Source: Vibrio coralliilyticus ATCC BAA-450
Lineage (GTDB): Bacteria > Pseudomonadota > Gammaproteobacteria > Enterobacterales > Vibrionaceae
Assembly: GCF_000176135.1 (NCBI RefSeq)
Contig: NZ_ACZN01000018.1
Span: forward strand, 248,001-312,000
Direction of reading: 5' to 3'
DNA length: 64,000 bases
Numbering within the stretch: the first letter of the stretch is position 1; each line of letters starts with the position of its first letter. Of this stretch, positions 35,501 to 44,814 are shown piece by piece. Below the pieces are notes generated by a model. The model worked only from the letters and a program-made list of their open reading frames with translations. It was not told the origin of the DNA and did no database searches. The position numbers and the translations under genes are program-made.

Positions 35501-38500
35501 ATCGACAAGCTCGGGGCTGGAGAAACTCTAACCGATACCATCACAATTCAAACCAAAGATGGTACTACCCATGACATTGTGGTCACGATTCATGGCGACA
35601 ATGACGCGCCTTATGTTTCTGGTGAAGTTCAACTTAATTCCGGGAAAGAAGATTTACCACAAACCCTTACTCAGGCTGAGTTACTCGCCAATAGTATTGA
35701 TGTTGACCATAATGATATAGGCAAACTGAGCATTGCCAATCTGCATGCCGACCATGGTTCTATTCTTGATAATAAAGATGGCACTTATACCTTCACGCCT
35801 GATAAAGATTACAACGGCCAAGTTCACTTTACCTATGATGTAAAAGACGCACATGGTGGGGTTACCCATGCAGGGGCGACGATGACATTGACTGCCGTTA
35901 AAGATGCCGCAACATTCTCGGGACAAGACACAGGACATGTTCAAGAAGATGTGCATGTTCAAGGTACTTCGCCTAATACCGTTGCAGTGTCTGGTGTACT
36001 CCTTGTTACTGACCCTGATGCAGGAGAGGCGCAGTTTATTCACAGCCGAAATGTGCATGCTGTAAGCGATCCGTTCGGAGGAAATTTATCGATAGGTAAA
36101 GCCGGGGATTGGACATACTCAGTACCTAACCCCAACATTCAACACCTTGCTCAAGGTGAGAAAGTGGATGTAATTTATCAAGTTAGAACGCGTGGTGGTG
36201 ATACTCATGACATCACTGTTACGGTGATGGGTACTAACGATCAGCCAACAATTACAGCAACGACACTGGCTCACGGCACAGAAGATACACACTACCAAAT
36301 GCAGGCGAGTCAGTTCGGATTCACCGACGTCGATACAGGCGATACGCTTCACTCTATAGCGATCACTGATCTGCCACCAGCAGCTCAAGGTAAGTTTTTA
36401 CTCGATGGACACGACATCACCGCAGGTCAGAGTATTGCAGCCTCCGATATCGCTAAACTTCAGTTTGTCCCTACCCCGAACTTCAACGGTGATGTTCAAT
36501 TCAAATTCACGGTGAATGATGGACATGTCGATTCACAAGAAGCAACCAACACTCTGCATATTGACGCGGTTAGCGATGCTGCACAGTTCACTGGCCGCGA
36601 TACGGGAGATGTTCATGAAGGACATACCTATACAGCGCCAGACGGTTCTATGTCTGGCGGATACGTCGATGATCGTTCACCAGATCATATGCATGGAAAC
36701 ATCGGTAAAATATGGAACGATGAAATACACACTGATGGCCACTTGAGCATCGTTGATCCAGACTCCGGTGAGAGCCATGCTAAAACAGGCACTTACCAGG
36801 GTACACACGGACATGTGATACTCCAGAGTAACGGAGATTGGAGCTACTACGCTTCCATAGGTCAAGACGCGACGGGTAGAAAAATTGATCATCTAGGTCA
36901 AGGTGAATCGATAACCGATACTGTTACCGTCAAATCGGCTGATGGTACCACTCACGACATTCATATCACCATTCATGGCGACAATGACCGTCCGTACTGC
37001 TCTTCAGAAGTTCAGCTCAACAGCGGAAAAGAAGATCTCGCACAAACCATCACAACAACTGAGTTGCTTGCAAATACTGTCGATGTGGATACTAACGATG
37101 CCGGGCAACTCTCTATCGCAAATCTGCATGCGGATCACGGCACTCTCGTCGATAATAAGGATGGTACATTCACCTTCACTCCAGACCATAATTTCAACGG
37201 TAAAGTGCATTTCACTTATGACGTCAAAGATGCTCATGGTGGCGTTACTCATACTGGCGCGTCTACCACGCTGTTGCCGAGCAATGATGCTGCCACACTG
37301 CAACCGACACTCGCCTCAAACTTTGTAACTGAAGATCATCTTAAATCGGGAACCAGCACCAATGCGTTATGGTCAGGTTGGAAAAACCTCGATATTCAGG
37401 ATATTGACTCGCCATCGGAAGCGAAAGTTACTCAAATAGAGGTCAACGGTGTTAAGCATACGGTACCAGCAAACTTCGCGATGAACCTTGCAGGCGTCCA
37501 CGGTACCTTCAACTTCACTCATTCAACCGATGGCCACGATAAATGGAGCTACAGTGCGGACAATAGTCATACTGAAGTTCAATCACTAAGTCACGGCGAT
37601 TCACTGACTGATACGATCACTCTAATCACCGCAGATGGGACACGAATCCCGCTGACAGCCAAAATCTTAGGTACCGATGATCATGTGATTATTGATACGC
37701 CTGACGCATTAGCAGCTGCATTGGGAACGGCTGTTGAGGACAAGGTTACCTCTATTTCAGGCACCTTACTCGCGCACGATTCCGACAGTAAAGATTCCGT
37801 CACCTTTACCGCAGGTAACTCTGTTGGCGCTTACGGTACGCTTCATGTGGATAGCAATGGGCAATGGCATTATGACCTAGACCACTCAAAGGCCAATGCG
37901 CTACAACAAGGTGAGACAAAGGCAGAAGGCTTTGATATCACAGCGATATCGACTGACGGCTCAACCGCAACTAAACATATTGAAGTGCTAGTTCAAGGGA
38001 GTAATGACAAGGCAACGATATCCGTCACCTCAAACCCAGATGTGTATGAAGATCGCTCTTCAACGCCCGTCGAGATCATATCAGGTAAACTGAGTGCCCT
38101 CGATCCTGACCACGACCAAGCAGCATTCTCAACGGATGTGGGCAAACGCCATGATCCATTTAACAGTGGCGTGCACGGTGGTCTTCACATTTCCAAAGAT
38201 GGTTCTTGGACTTATACCGTTAACAACAGCCAAATTCAGCAATTGGCAGCTGGGCAAGAGGAGCATGTCCAATACAACGTACATACTGTTGGCGGTGATT
38301 ATCATGTCATTGATATTAAGATCGTGGGAACCAACGATATACCAACCGTATCCGCAACCACTCTTGCCCATGGCACGGAAGATACACACTATCAAATGCA
38401 GGCCAGTCAGTTCGGTTTCACTGATGTCGACACTGGCGATACGCTGCACTCAATCGCGATCACTGACCTGCCGCCAGCGACTCAAGGTAAGTTTGTACTC

Positions 38501-41500
38501 GATGGACACTATATCACTGCTGGTCAAAGTATCGCGACTGCCGATATAGCTAAGCTTCAGTTTGTCCCAGCCACCGACTTTAACGGCGATGTTCAGTTTA
38601 AATTTACCGTTAACGACGGACATGCTAGCTCTGCAGAAGCAACTAACACATTACATATCGATGCGGTTGGAGATGCTGCAACCATATCAGGTGTAGACAC
38701 AGGTAGTGTCACCGAAGATAGGAATGTCCATCCTTCAGTACAAGGCAACTACTCTAATAAATTAGAAGCTCAGGGACACCTTACGGCCATCGACCCTGAT
38801 GCTGGAGAATCAGGCTTTGATTACCACACGCTGATCAGCGCTCCCTCGCATCCTAACTGGGCACCTTACCGATCCGCACTTGGTGGTGAGTTAGAAATCG
38901 ATCAACAAGGAAGATGGCACTATTACATCGATAATCGTAAGTCTGAAGTTCAAAGTTTAGGCGTAGGTGAAACGCTCACGGATACCGTCACTATCCAATC
39001 TAAAGATGGCACGCCACATGTGATTACTCTCACTATTAATGGCACCAATGATGATCCCGTTTTATCGGTAACCCAAACCACTCCAACAACGGGCACGCTG
39101 ACCGAAACTGATGTTGACGTGAACGACACGCATACCTTCTCTGTCGTCAATTCAACAGGTCAATTCGGTTCGCTATCAGTCGACCCAGATTCAGGCGCGT
39201 ATGTGTATACAGCCAACGGTTCGGTTGCTGGGATGAGTTACAACGCGGCGACACACACATATCACGGCACCGATGTGTTTGAAGTCAAAGTGGCTGACAA
39301 TCACGGTGGTGAATCGTCAAAGTTCATCACCTTTGATGCCAACGGTCATGTTTCAGTTGTGTCAGGTCAATCACCGACGATTTCAACCTCTGTGCCTTCC
39401 AATCCACTGGTAACGAACACACAGCCAAGTTTACCAACTGGGACAAACACTCCGCCAAATAATGCGGTCACCGTCGACATAGCGGCATCTAGTGATACTG
39501 GTACTTCCGATACCGATAACCTCACTAAAGACAGCACTCCAACAATCACCGGGCATACGGATATTCCTTACTCACAAGTCACCATCTATGATGGCTCCAC
39601 ACCTATTGGGCATGCGGTATCTGATGGCTCGGGGCAGTATAGTGTGACGGTAAGCAGCTTATCGAATGGCGATCATAATCTTTCTGCCAAAGCGTTGGCT
39701 CCTTCTTCAGTTTTACCAGCAACATCATCCATTCTTTCATTGCATGTTGATACTGTAGTCGCACCGCTTCAAGTCTCGTTAACCCACGACACAGGAATCA
39801 ATTCGTCTGATTTGATCACTCACGATGGTTCACTGACTATCACTGGACAAGAAACAGGCGCAACCGTTGAGTACTCGACCGACAACGGACACACATGGAC
39901 ATCGAGTTTCACCCCTCAACAAGGCTCAAATACCGTTAGCGTGAGACAAACTGATATTGCCGGAAATGTTTCCGCGAGCAGTTCTTTAACTTTCACTTTG
40001 GATAACACCGCCACAGCACCAAGCGTTTCCCTTACCTCAGATTCAGGGAGTTCCTCTTCAGATAATATTACTAACGTTGGAGATCTGAACGTTGGAGGCA
40101 TCGAACAAGGTGCAACAGTGGAATATTCTACTGACAATGGTGTGCATTGGAGTACTCAGTTCACTCCAAATGAGGGTGTTAATAACGTTCAAGTTAGACA
40201 GACTGATGTGTCGGGTAACGTATCTCCTTCTACATCGCTCACCTACACCTTAGACACTCAAACCGACATACGAGTGAATTCCGCTCAGGTCGACCAACAT
40301 GGTCAAGGCATGATGGTGCAAGTGTACTTACCTAAGGATTCAGAAGTCACGCTTCTCGAAATTACCAGTGACGGCGGTGGCGCGCCTCTGCTTGTCGACC
40401 TGAAAACGGTGCAGAGACAAGGGACGGGGACAAGTGTTAGTCACCCTGACCATCAATATCAAGAGTTTGTTGGCATAGACTTATCTTCGTTACCGGATGG
40501 TCATTTAACAATTCGAGTCGCAGGCACAGATGCTGCAGGCAATACCGTCACTGCTCAATCATCAGCAAGTTCGAATTATGTATTAGACACAGCCGCTAGC
40601 GTTAGCGATGATAGCAACACAGCCGTTGAAGACTCAACGACACCAGTCTCAGGCAACCTACTAAGCAACGATGCTGATGCGACTACTGTTACCACAACAG
40701 GTGACATTCAGGGTACTTACGGGACATTCCATTTAAGTTCAGACGGTCGTTACACTTACACCTTAAACAACCAACTGAGCGTAATTCAGCAGCTTGATTC
40801 TACTTCATCACCTCTCGTCGATAGTATCGCCTACACTGCGCGCGACAACCATGGCAACCAAGCGACAGCGCATCTTGCGATATCCATCCAAGGCACCGAC
40901 GATAACCATACTCCCGTCGTCACTGCCCATTCCGTTTCAACGAATGAGGATACAACTCATACTTTTTCTACCGCCGAATTTGGCTATACCGATCAAGATG
41001 GCGATGCCCTTCACTTCATCACCGTTGGCCAATTGCCTGCAAATGGTTTATTGCTTCTCAATGGCAAAGCGGTAACCACCAACCAGCAAATCAGTAAAGC
41101 TGACTTAGACGCCGGTCATTTGACCTTCACTCCAATCCACAACGAAAACGGTACCAACTATGCGCACTTTACGTTTACTGCCAATGATGGCCAACAAGAT
41201 TCAGCAAGTGCGACAATGACATTGAACGTCAATGCAGTGAATGACGATCCAACTGTAGGTTCTAGCTTCAAGAGTTCTCCCGAAGATACGCCTATGCGCT
41301 TTACGAAAGCCGATTTCAAATATTCCGATGTCGATGGTGATGCACTGAGCCATATCACCATCACTCATGTGGCACACGGGACACTGAGTTTAAATGGGCA
41401 TAGTGTGAGTGTTGGCGATGATGTTTCCGCTGCAGATGTTTCTTCGTTAGTCTTCACTCCAACACTCAACTACTCCAGTGCCGGTTTAAACGGACTAGGA

Positions 41501-43387
41501 GCTGTCCAATTTACAGCGAATGACGGCCACACTGACTCGAAAGAAGGATCTATATTCATTAATATTGCCCCTGTCGATGACCCTGCCACATTCAGCGGTG
41601 ATTCCACAGGTCGCACTCAAGAAGATACTCATACCCAAGCCTCTGGCACATTGAGTGTGACTGATCCTGATGGCACACAAGGTTTCATTGCCGTTCAAGG
41701 TGGCGCTGGCATTGTGGGAAGCAAAGGATACGGGCACGCCCACATAGACAGCAACGGACATTGGACCTACAACCTCTATAACAACCACACGATTGTTCAA
41801 CAGTTGAAACAAGGACAAACTGATACTGAGACAATCACCGTACAAGCAAAAGATGGTACAACGCATGACATCGTCATTACGATAACAGGTACTAACGACG
41901 CACCTACTGTCTCAGAACACACCCCGGGTAGCAGTCACTCAGTAAACGAAGACACTAACCCGAACGCTAGAGGGCAACTTGATATAAGTGACATTGATGG
42001 TGATGCAGTTAGCGTAACTGTAGACCCAGGCCAAAGTGCTCAATTTGGTTCTGTTCAATTTGACAGCCAAACCAACACTTGGGCTTATCACTTAAACAAT
42101 GCCAACCCTCAAGTTGATGCATTAAACGACGGCGATACACTTACCGATAGGTTCACATTGCTTGTCGATGACGGACATGGAGGTAAGGTTTCGAAAGAGA
42201 TTGTCATGACCATCAATGGTCACACCGATCCTATACCCTACACGCCACCAACCATCAGTGTCACTGTCGATACAAGAAATGCTCACCATGTGACTGCGGG
42301 TATTACCGCAAGCACAGTACAAGCTTATGCCCATAGCATCGGACAATCCGCTCGAACAGTGTCAGGTCACCATGAGATTGAAGGTCATGGGCACAGTGAA
42401 ATATTCATTGTGCAAGGCAGCCTTCACGAAGAAGCTGAACTGAAGAGTGGTAATGATATCTTGTATATAGGAGGTCGATTAACCGACGAGGAAATCGAAG
42501 GTGGGAGTGGTCGTGATACGCTCATTCTAGGTGCTTACAACCGCAACAATGCACCAAGACTGCACAGTGACAAAATAGGTAATATGGAAATAGAAAGTAT
42601 CGAAAATATTATCTTGGGTGACGGAACGGTATTGAAAGGTCACTTGCCACCTAACTTCCCTTCTATCGGACACGATCACTATGAAGTGCCAGTGAATATC
42701 CAAGCCCATTTATCTTCCAGTGATGAATCGGTTTCGAGTATTCGACTTACTCACCTACAACAAGGGTTAACGCTACAAAGCAATGGACATAACATCAATG
42801 CTAATCAGGATGGTAGTTACACCGTGCCAACCAATGGGCATTTGGTTGTCATCTCCGCACACCCAATCAGCAGCGGGCATCACTATTTTGAAACAGAGGT
42901 AACTACGCATAACTCAGTAACAGGCGTTACCGCTGTAACAACAGAAGATCTGCACGGACATATTCAAAGCCATGTAAATCCGCCGTCTCCACCACCACCG
43001 CCAGTTCAACACGATGAGCCAGACTTCTCACCGTTAGATAGCGTACAGGACTTTACGGTCACTTTAGACGACTCGTTAAGTGCGGACGCACCTTTGGATA
43101 ATCATGCTCAAGTCAGTCATGAACACCCTGTTGGTGCTGCGGCTTATTTGGATGCCCTAGGTATTCAGCCGAATGCATCGAATACCACCGAGCACGATCA
43201 GCCTGCTGACATGGACATAGTGCTTGCACAAGTCGACCAACAACATGCTGCAGATTACGATCAAACGCATTTGGATATGTCGGATGCACTTGAACACCAT
43301 GATGCAGCCAATAACCACAACCAAGATGATGAACACCATCATCACAACGACGCAGATGGACTACCAGACATAGATCCAAATAACTAA
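32549..43387 (+). CDS. Giant VCBS-repeat adhesin secreted by a type I system
   Basis: This is a 3612-residue surface protein. Residues 1-70 are highly basic and end in a mildly hydrophobic IPLFQSLMMILPSLAKHAEA, perhaps a retention region; 70-170 are low-complexity. From ~175 to ~2290 run VCBS repeats of ~100-115 residues, each built as GxYGxLxxxxxGxWxYxLDN, a Leu-rich TDTITV strand and a GTNDAP-type junction, mixed with cadherin-like modules. Ig-like Bap domains follow (~2310-2570), then more VCBS and cadherin-like units to ~3220. Near 3295-3330 a GNDILYIGG/GGSGRDTLILG stretch resembles degenerate RTX calcium-binding repeats. A Pro-rich linker and an acidic, His-rich tail end the protein. Converging HlyD and ABC genes encode its probable exporter. 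A role in adhesion or biofilm is expected. Confidence 0.92.
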   Translation: MAKNNNVNTDKKNTKIEIEKSSELKPKERTKKKKLRLHSHLRVNIPLFQSLMMILPSLAKHAEATEGSGDSTHDNDVTTTNSVADETIVDKQENAAPLEATHQSTQINERQENPNTTGSEGPHGASTHLVPSHHLSTLSHPQVHYIPSTSMPTISAGGNGQPTHSNTPPTPTLPVTFIPEVIKGTYGELHVDVNGQYTFVLNPNSPQYILLNQHQQGTDHFALHLSNGASIVVQIPVTGKQDLPSISGDLTGVVTEDHNIDSQGLLHANGKIDVIDPDQNESSVTPEVISGKYGSLNIEADGHWQYQVDNSLSNVQALTGATSLHESFTIHTKDGTPQTIDMTIGGNDDNAVITGVDAGSVLEDLTTQVQGQLSVTDPDLGEDHFQASQVNGHLGTLTIGKDGAWTYDLDNTNPTVQALGKGSTATDTITVHSVDGTPHQITVTINGTNDRPTISGTSSGAVIEQGLNTAGKPDAAGSLRVTDLDKSDTITWAINQPQGQWGMLSIDQNGHWHYQLDNSTGGATDKLAAGEHQSESFWITATDSAGATVPHKIVIDVQGSNDKPIVSAWTQLPAGKEDQPLTIKASDLLTHASDVDSSDVLHVTNLQVTHGHLVDNKDGTYTFTPDKDFNGEIRLTYDVVDGHGGSVSTQAKFDLTATPDNAIITDAQTNADLRGVTEDRGYIDTHYQLHYDGKLNIQDPDAGEAQFDPNIGPQTYQGIGYDTKLGGHILIMQDGRYTYTIRDHQPLVQNLKEGETITDECVVKSQDGTPFTIKVSIHGTNDAPTLTAQHHSVTEDGSLLSGQMVGSDIDHDATLTYSIAQPVDGLTFNADGSYSFDPTNASYQHLSKGQTQTVTIPVSVTDEHGASTTENLEIVITGTNDAATVSGVDTGDVHENQAGKNMSPDYAQPGMAKISHDALTTSGQLSIVDPDTNEATFDTKGGVYSYHGQYGHLLLRGDGHWDYAVAAGQTDWQHQGVSTTAGSTIDKLGAGETLTDTITIQTKDGTTHDIVVTIHGDNDAPYVSGEVQLNSGKEDLPQTLTQAELLANSIDVDHNDIGKLSIANLHADHGSILDNKDGTYTFTPDKDYNGQVHFTYDVKDAHGGVTHAGATMTLTAVKDAATFSGQDTGHVQEDVHVQGTSPNTVAVSGVLLVTDPDAGEAQFIHSRNVHAVSDPFGGNLSIGKAGDWTYSVPNPNIQHLAQGEKVDVIYQVRTRGGDTHDITVTVMGTNDQPTITATTLAHGTEDTHYQMQASQFGFTDVDTGDTLHSIAITDLPPAAQGKFLLDGHDITAGQSIAASDIAKLQFVPTPNFNGDVQFKFTVNDGHVDSQEATNTLHIDAVSDAAQFTGRDTGDVHEGHTYTAPDGSMSGGYVDDRSPDHMHGNIGKIWNDEIHTDGHLSIVDPDSGESHAKTGTYQGTHGHVILQSNGDWSYYASIGQDATGRKIDHLGQGESITDTVTVKSADGTTHDIHITIHGDNDRPYCSSEVQLNSGKEDLAQTITTTELLANTVDVDTNDAGQLSIANLHADHGTLVDNKDGTFTFTPDHNFNGKVHFTYDVKDAHGGVTHTGASTTLLPSNDAATLQPTLASNFVTEDHLKSGTSTNALWSGWKNLDIQDIDSPSEAKVTQIEVNGVKHTVPANFAMNLAGVHGTFNFTHSTDGHDKWSYSADNSHTEVQSLSHGDSLTDTITLITADGTRIPLTAKILGTDDHVIIDTPDALAAALGTAVEDKVTSISGTLLAHDSDSKDSVTFTAGNSVGAYGTLHVDSNGQWHYDLDHSKANALQQGETKAEGFDITAISTDGSTATKHIEVLVQGSNDKATISVTSNPDVYEDRSSTPVEIISGKLSALDPDHDQAAFSTDVGKRHDPFNSGVHGGLHISKDGSWTYTVNNSQIQQLAAGQEEHVQYNVHTVGGDYHVIDIKIVGTNDIPTVSATTLAHGTEDTHYQMQASQFGFTDVDTGDTLHSIAITDLPPATQGKFVLDGHYITAGQSIATADIAKLQFVPATDFNGDVQFKFTVNDGHASSAEATNTLHIDAVGDAATISGVDTGSVTEDRNVHPSVQGNYSNKLEAQGHLTAIDPDAGESGFDYHTLISAPSHPNWAPYRSALGGELEIDQQGRWHYYIDNRKSEVQSLGVGETLTDTVTIQSKDGTPHVITLTINGTNDDPVLSVTQTTPTTGTLTETDVDVNDTHTFSVVNSTGQFGSLSVDPDSGAYVYTANGSVAGMSYNAATHTYHGTDVFEVKVADNHGGESSKFITFDANGHVSVVSGQSPTISTSVPSNPLVTNTQPSLPTGTNTPPNNAVTVDIAASSDTGTSDTDNLTKDSTPTITGHTDIPYSQVTIYDGSTPIGHAVSDGSGQYSVTVSSLSNGDHNLSAKALAPSSVLPATSSILSLHVDTVVAPLQVSLTHDTGINSSDLITHDGSLTITGQETGATVEYSTDNGHTWTSSFTPQQGSNTVSVRQTDIAGNVSASSSLTFTLDNTATAPSVSLTSDSGSSSSDNITNVGDLNVGGIEQGATVEYSTDNGVHWSTQFTPNEGVNNVQVRQTDVSGNVSPSTSLTYTLDTQTDIRVNSAQVDQHGQGMMVQVYLPKDSEVTLLEITSDGGGAPLLVDLKTVQRQGTGTSVSHPDHQYQEFVGIDLSSLPDGHLTIRVAGTDAAGNTVTAQSSASSNYVLDTAASVSDDSNTAVEDSTTPVSGNLLSNDADATTVTTTGDIQGTYGTFHLSSDGRYTYTLNNQLSVIQQLDSTSSPLVDSIAYTARDNHGNQATAHLAISIQGTDDNHTPVVTAHSVSTNEDTTHTFSTAEFGYTDQDGDALHFITVGQLPANGLLLLNGKAVTTNQQISKADLDAGHLTFTPIHNENGTNYAHFTFTANDGQQDSASATMTLNVNAVNDDPTVGSSFKSSPEDTPMRFTKADFKYSDVDGDALSHITITHVAHGTLSLNGHSVSVGDDVSAADVSSLVFTPTLNYSSAGLNGLGAVQFTANDGHTDSKEGSIFINIAPVDDPATFSGDSTGRTQEDTHTQASGTLSVTDPDGTQGFIAVQGGAGIVGSKGYGHAHIDSNGHWTYNLYNNHTIVQQLKQGQTDTETITVQAKDGTTHDIVITITGTNDAPTVSEHTPGSSHSVNEDTNPNARGQLDISDIDGDAVSVTVDPGQSAQFGSVQFDSQTNTWAYHLNNANPQVDALNDGDTLTDRFTLLVDDGHGGKVSKEIVMTINGHTDPIPYTPPTISVTVDTRNAHHVTAGITASTVQAYAHSIGQSARTVSGHHEIEGHGHSEIFIVQGSLHEEAELKSGNDILYIGGRLTDEEIEGGSGRDTLILGAYNRNNAPRLHSDKIGNMEIESIENIILGDGTVLKGHLPPNFPSIGHDHYEVPVNIQAHLSSSDESVSSIRLTHLQQGLTLQSNGHNINANQDGSYTVPTNGHLVVISAHPISSGHHYFETEVTTHNSVTGVTAVTTEDLHGHIQSHVNPPSPPPPPVQHDEPDFSPLDSVQDFTVTLDDSLSADAPLDNHAQVSHEHPVGAAAYLDALGIQPNASNTTEHDQPADMDIVLAQVDQQHAADYDQTHLDMSDALEHHDAANNHNQDDEHHHHNDADGLPDIDPNN
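36250..36590 (+). repeat. Cadherin-like module in the adhesin, copy A
   Basis: It encodes TLAHGTEDTHYQMQASQFGF and the following ~90 residues, nearly identical in protein to copy B at 38350. The DNA differs at many third positions, so this is an old duplication held by protein-level selection or partial conversion. Confidence 0.85.
38350..38690 (+). repeat. Cadherin-like module in the adhesin, copy B
   Basis: Partner of the module at 36250, about 2.1 kb away. A second repeated pair lies around 35604-35900 and 36979-37276 (KEDL, LLAN, TFTPD, VHFTYDVKDAHGGVTH). Confidence 0.85.
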
Positions 43388-43418
43388 TGGTGGGTGATTA
43401 ATCATTAGTGAAGAAAAC

Positions 43419-43447
43419 AAAAGGGAGCACGCTATGTGCTCCCTTTT
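43419..43447. terminator. Bidirectional terminator between adhesin and HlyD genes
   Basis: AAAAGGGAGCAC-GCTAT-GTGCTCCCTTTT, a perfect 12-bp stem with A and T runs, between two converging genes. Confidence 0.92.
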
Positions 43448-43500
43448 TAATGATTGTTTCTTGTATCGTTCTGAACAAAGAAGAGTTGTGACTCTTCAAG

Positions 43501-44814
43501 TTACCTTTCTCCGAATGCAACACTAATATTGGTATAGATCGGCTTCCAAAGGTATTGGAATACTGACTTCTCGCCCGTCGTAATGTCTACCTCTCCCGTC
43601 ATACCGGGAAGAATAGAAAAGCTTTCAGGGTTATCACGGAAGTATGGCGTTTCAACAGACACCACAACCTCATAATAGATTTCACCTCGTTCACTTTGGC
43701 TTGTTGTTGGTGAAATACTCTCAACCTCCCCTTTTAAAGCACCAAAACGGCTGTAATCAAACGCATCAATCTTAATTCGAGTTGGCTGACCTACGTTCAC
43801 GAAACCAATATCCCTCGGTGATAAACGAGCTTTAAAATCCGCTTTTCCGCCGACAGGGACAATCTCAACTACAGTGCCACCCGGTTGAATAACGCCACCG
43901 TTCTGCGTACTTGGTAGGCTTTGCACTAAGCCTTGTAGTGGTGACACTAACATGGTGTTCGTCAATTTCGCTTGGCTTGAACGCACTCGTGCATTAAGTG
44001 CCGACAAATCTGATACTGCTTTGGATCGATCGTCACTTACTTTTGCTTTGGCTTCTGCAAGAAGTTGTTCGATTTTTTGCTCATTGCTGTCTGCCTGTTT
44101 AATCAGAACCGACTTCTTGCCGCGAGCTTCTTCAATTTTCTGCTCTATGCTGGCCAACTTTTGACGCATTTCAAGTACACGTAAACGAGAGATGTTCCCG
44201 GCTTTATTGCCTTTTTCCAAGATGTTCAGCTCTTGCTTAGTCGCATTCAGCTCTTTGTCGTAGCTAGGTAGAGACTTTTCTACGACACGAAGCTGCTCTG
44301 CAATTTGCTCACTGTCCTTTTCCAACACAATGCGCTTTTGATAGTAGAGCCCTTTTTGAGCATTTAACTGCGCCTTTTGTTGGCTAACGATCTCCGGGAA
44401 ATCAATTTCAAATTCTCCAAAATTCGGCTCACGGTCATCTAGCAAAGCGTTCATCCGCTCGATACTCGCAAGTAAGGTTACTTGTTGAGATTTCAACTCT
44501 TCTAGGGCTGTGCGCTGGAAGGTAGCGTCAAATTCAACAAGTGGTTGCCCTTTCTCTACCAATTGACCTTCTTTAACAAGAATTTGCTTTAACTTGCCGC
44601 CAATGGCGCTTTGTAACACTTGCTTTTCCCCTTCAGGAATCACCGCCCCCTTTGCTTTAGCGATTTCATCCACTTGAGTGACCACAGACCAAGTGACAAA
44701 AGCAATGACACACAAGGCAACTGACCATGTCGCTAACGCCAATGTTCGAGCTGTATTTTGTGATTCAACAAGCTCGCCGTAACGCTTGCCAGTCTCGATA
44801 GGTTTTTTAGCCAT
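43501..44814 (-). CDS. Type I secretion membrane fusion protein (HlyD/LapC family)
   Basis: The 437-residue protein has one membrane helix (LALATWSVALCVIAFVTWSVV, ~27-47), a beta-barrel/lipoyl half-motif (GAVIPEGEKQVLQSAIGGKL), a long periplasmic coiled coil (~115-270) and the closing lipoyl and barrel part (LVSPLQGLVQSLP, ILPGMTGEVDI). This is the HlyD architecture. It joins the inner membrane ABC pair to an outer membrane TolC-type channel. No TolC-like gene lies in the window, so the channel is shared or encoded elsewhere. It overlaps the upstream ABC gene by 8 bases. Confidence 0.92.
   Translation of the reverse strand: MAKKPIETGKRYGELVESQNTARTLALATWSVALCVIAFVTWSVVTQVDEIAKAKGAVIPEGEKQVLQSAIGGKLKQILVKEGQLVEKGQPLVEFDATFQRTALEELKSQQVTLLASIERMNALLDDREPNFGEFEIDFPEIVSQQKAQLNAQKGLYYQKRIVLEKDSEQIAEQLRVVEKSLPSYDKELNATKQELNILEKGNKAGNISRLRVLEMRQKLASIEQKIEEARGKKSVLIKQADSNEQKIEQLLAEAKAKVSDDRSKAVSDLSALNARVRSSQAKLTNTMLVSPLQGLVQSLPSTQNGGVIQPGGTVVEIVPVGGKADFKARLSPRDIGFVNVGQPTRIKIDAFDYSRFGALKGEVESISPTTSQSERGEIYYEVVVSVETPYFRDNPESFSILPGMTGEVDITTGEKSVFQYLWKPIYTNISVAFGER

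Noticed and set aside
42440..42560. Full RTX nonapeptide array in the adhesin
   Set aside because: Only two partial GG-G-D-L segments are present. There is no run of GGxGxDxLx repeats, so the protein is called VCBS-type with a degenerate RTX-like patch.
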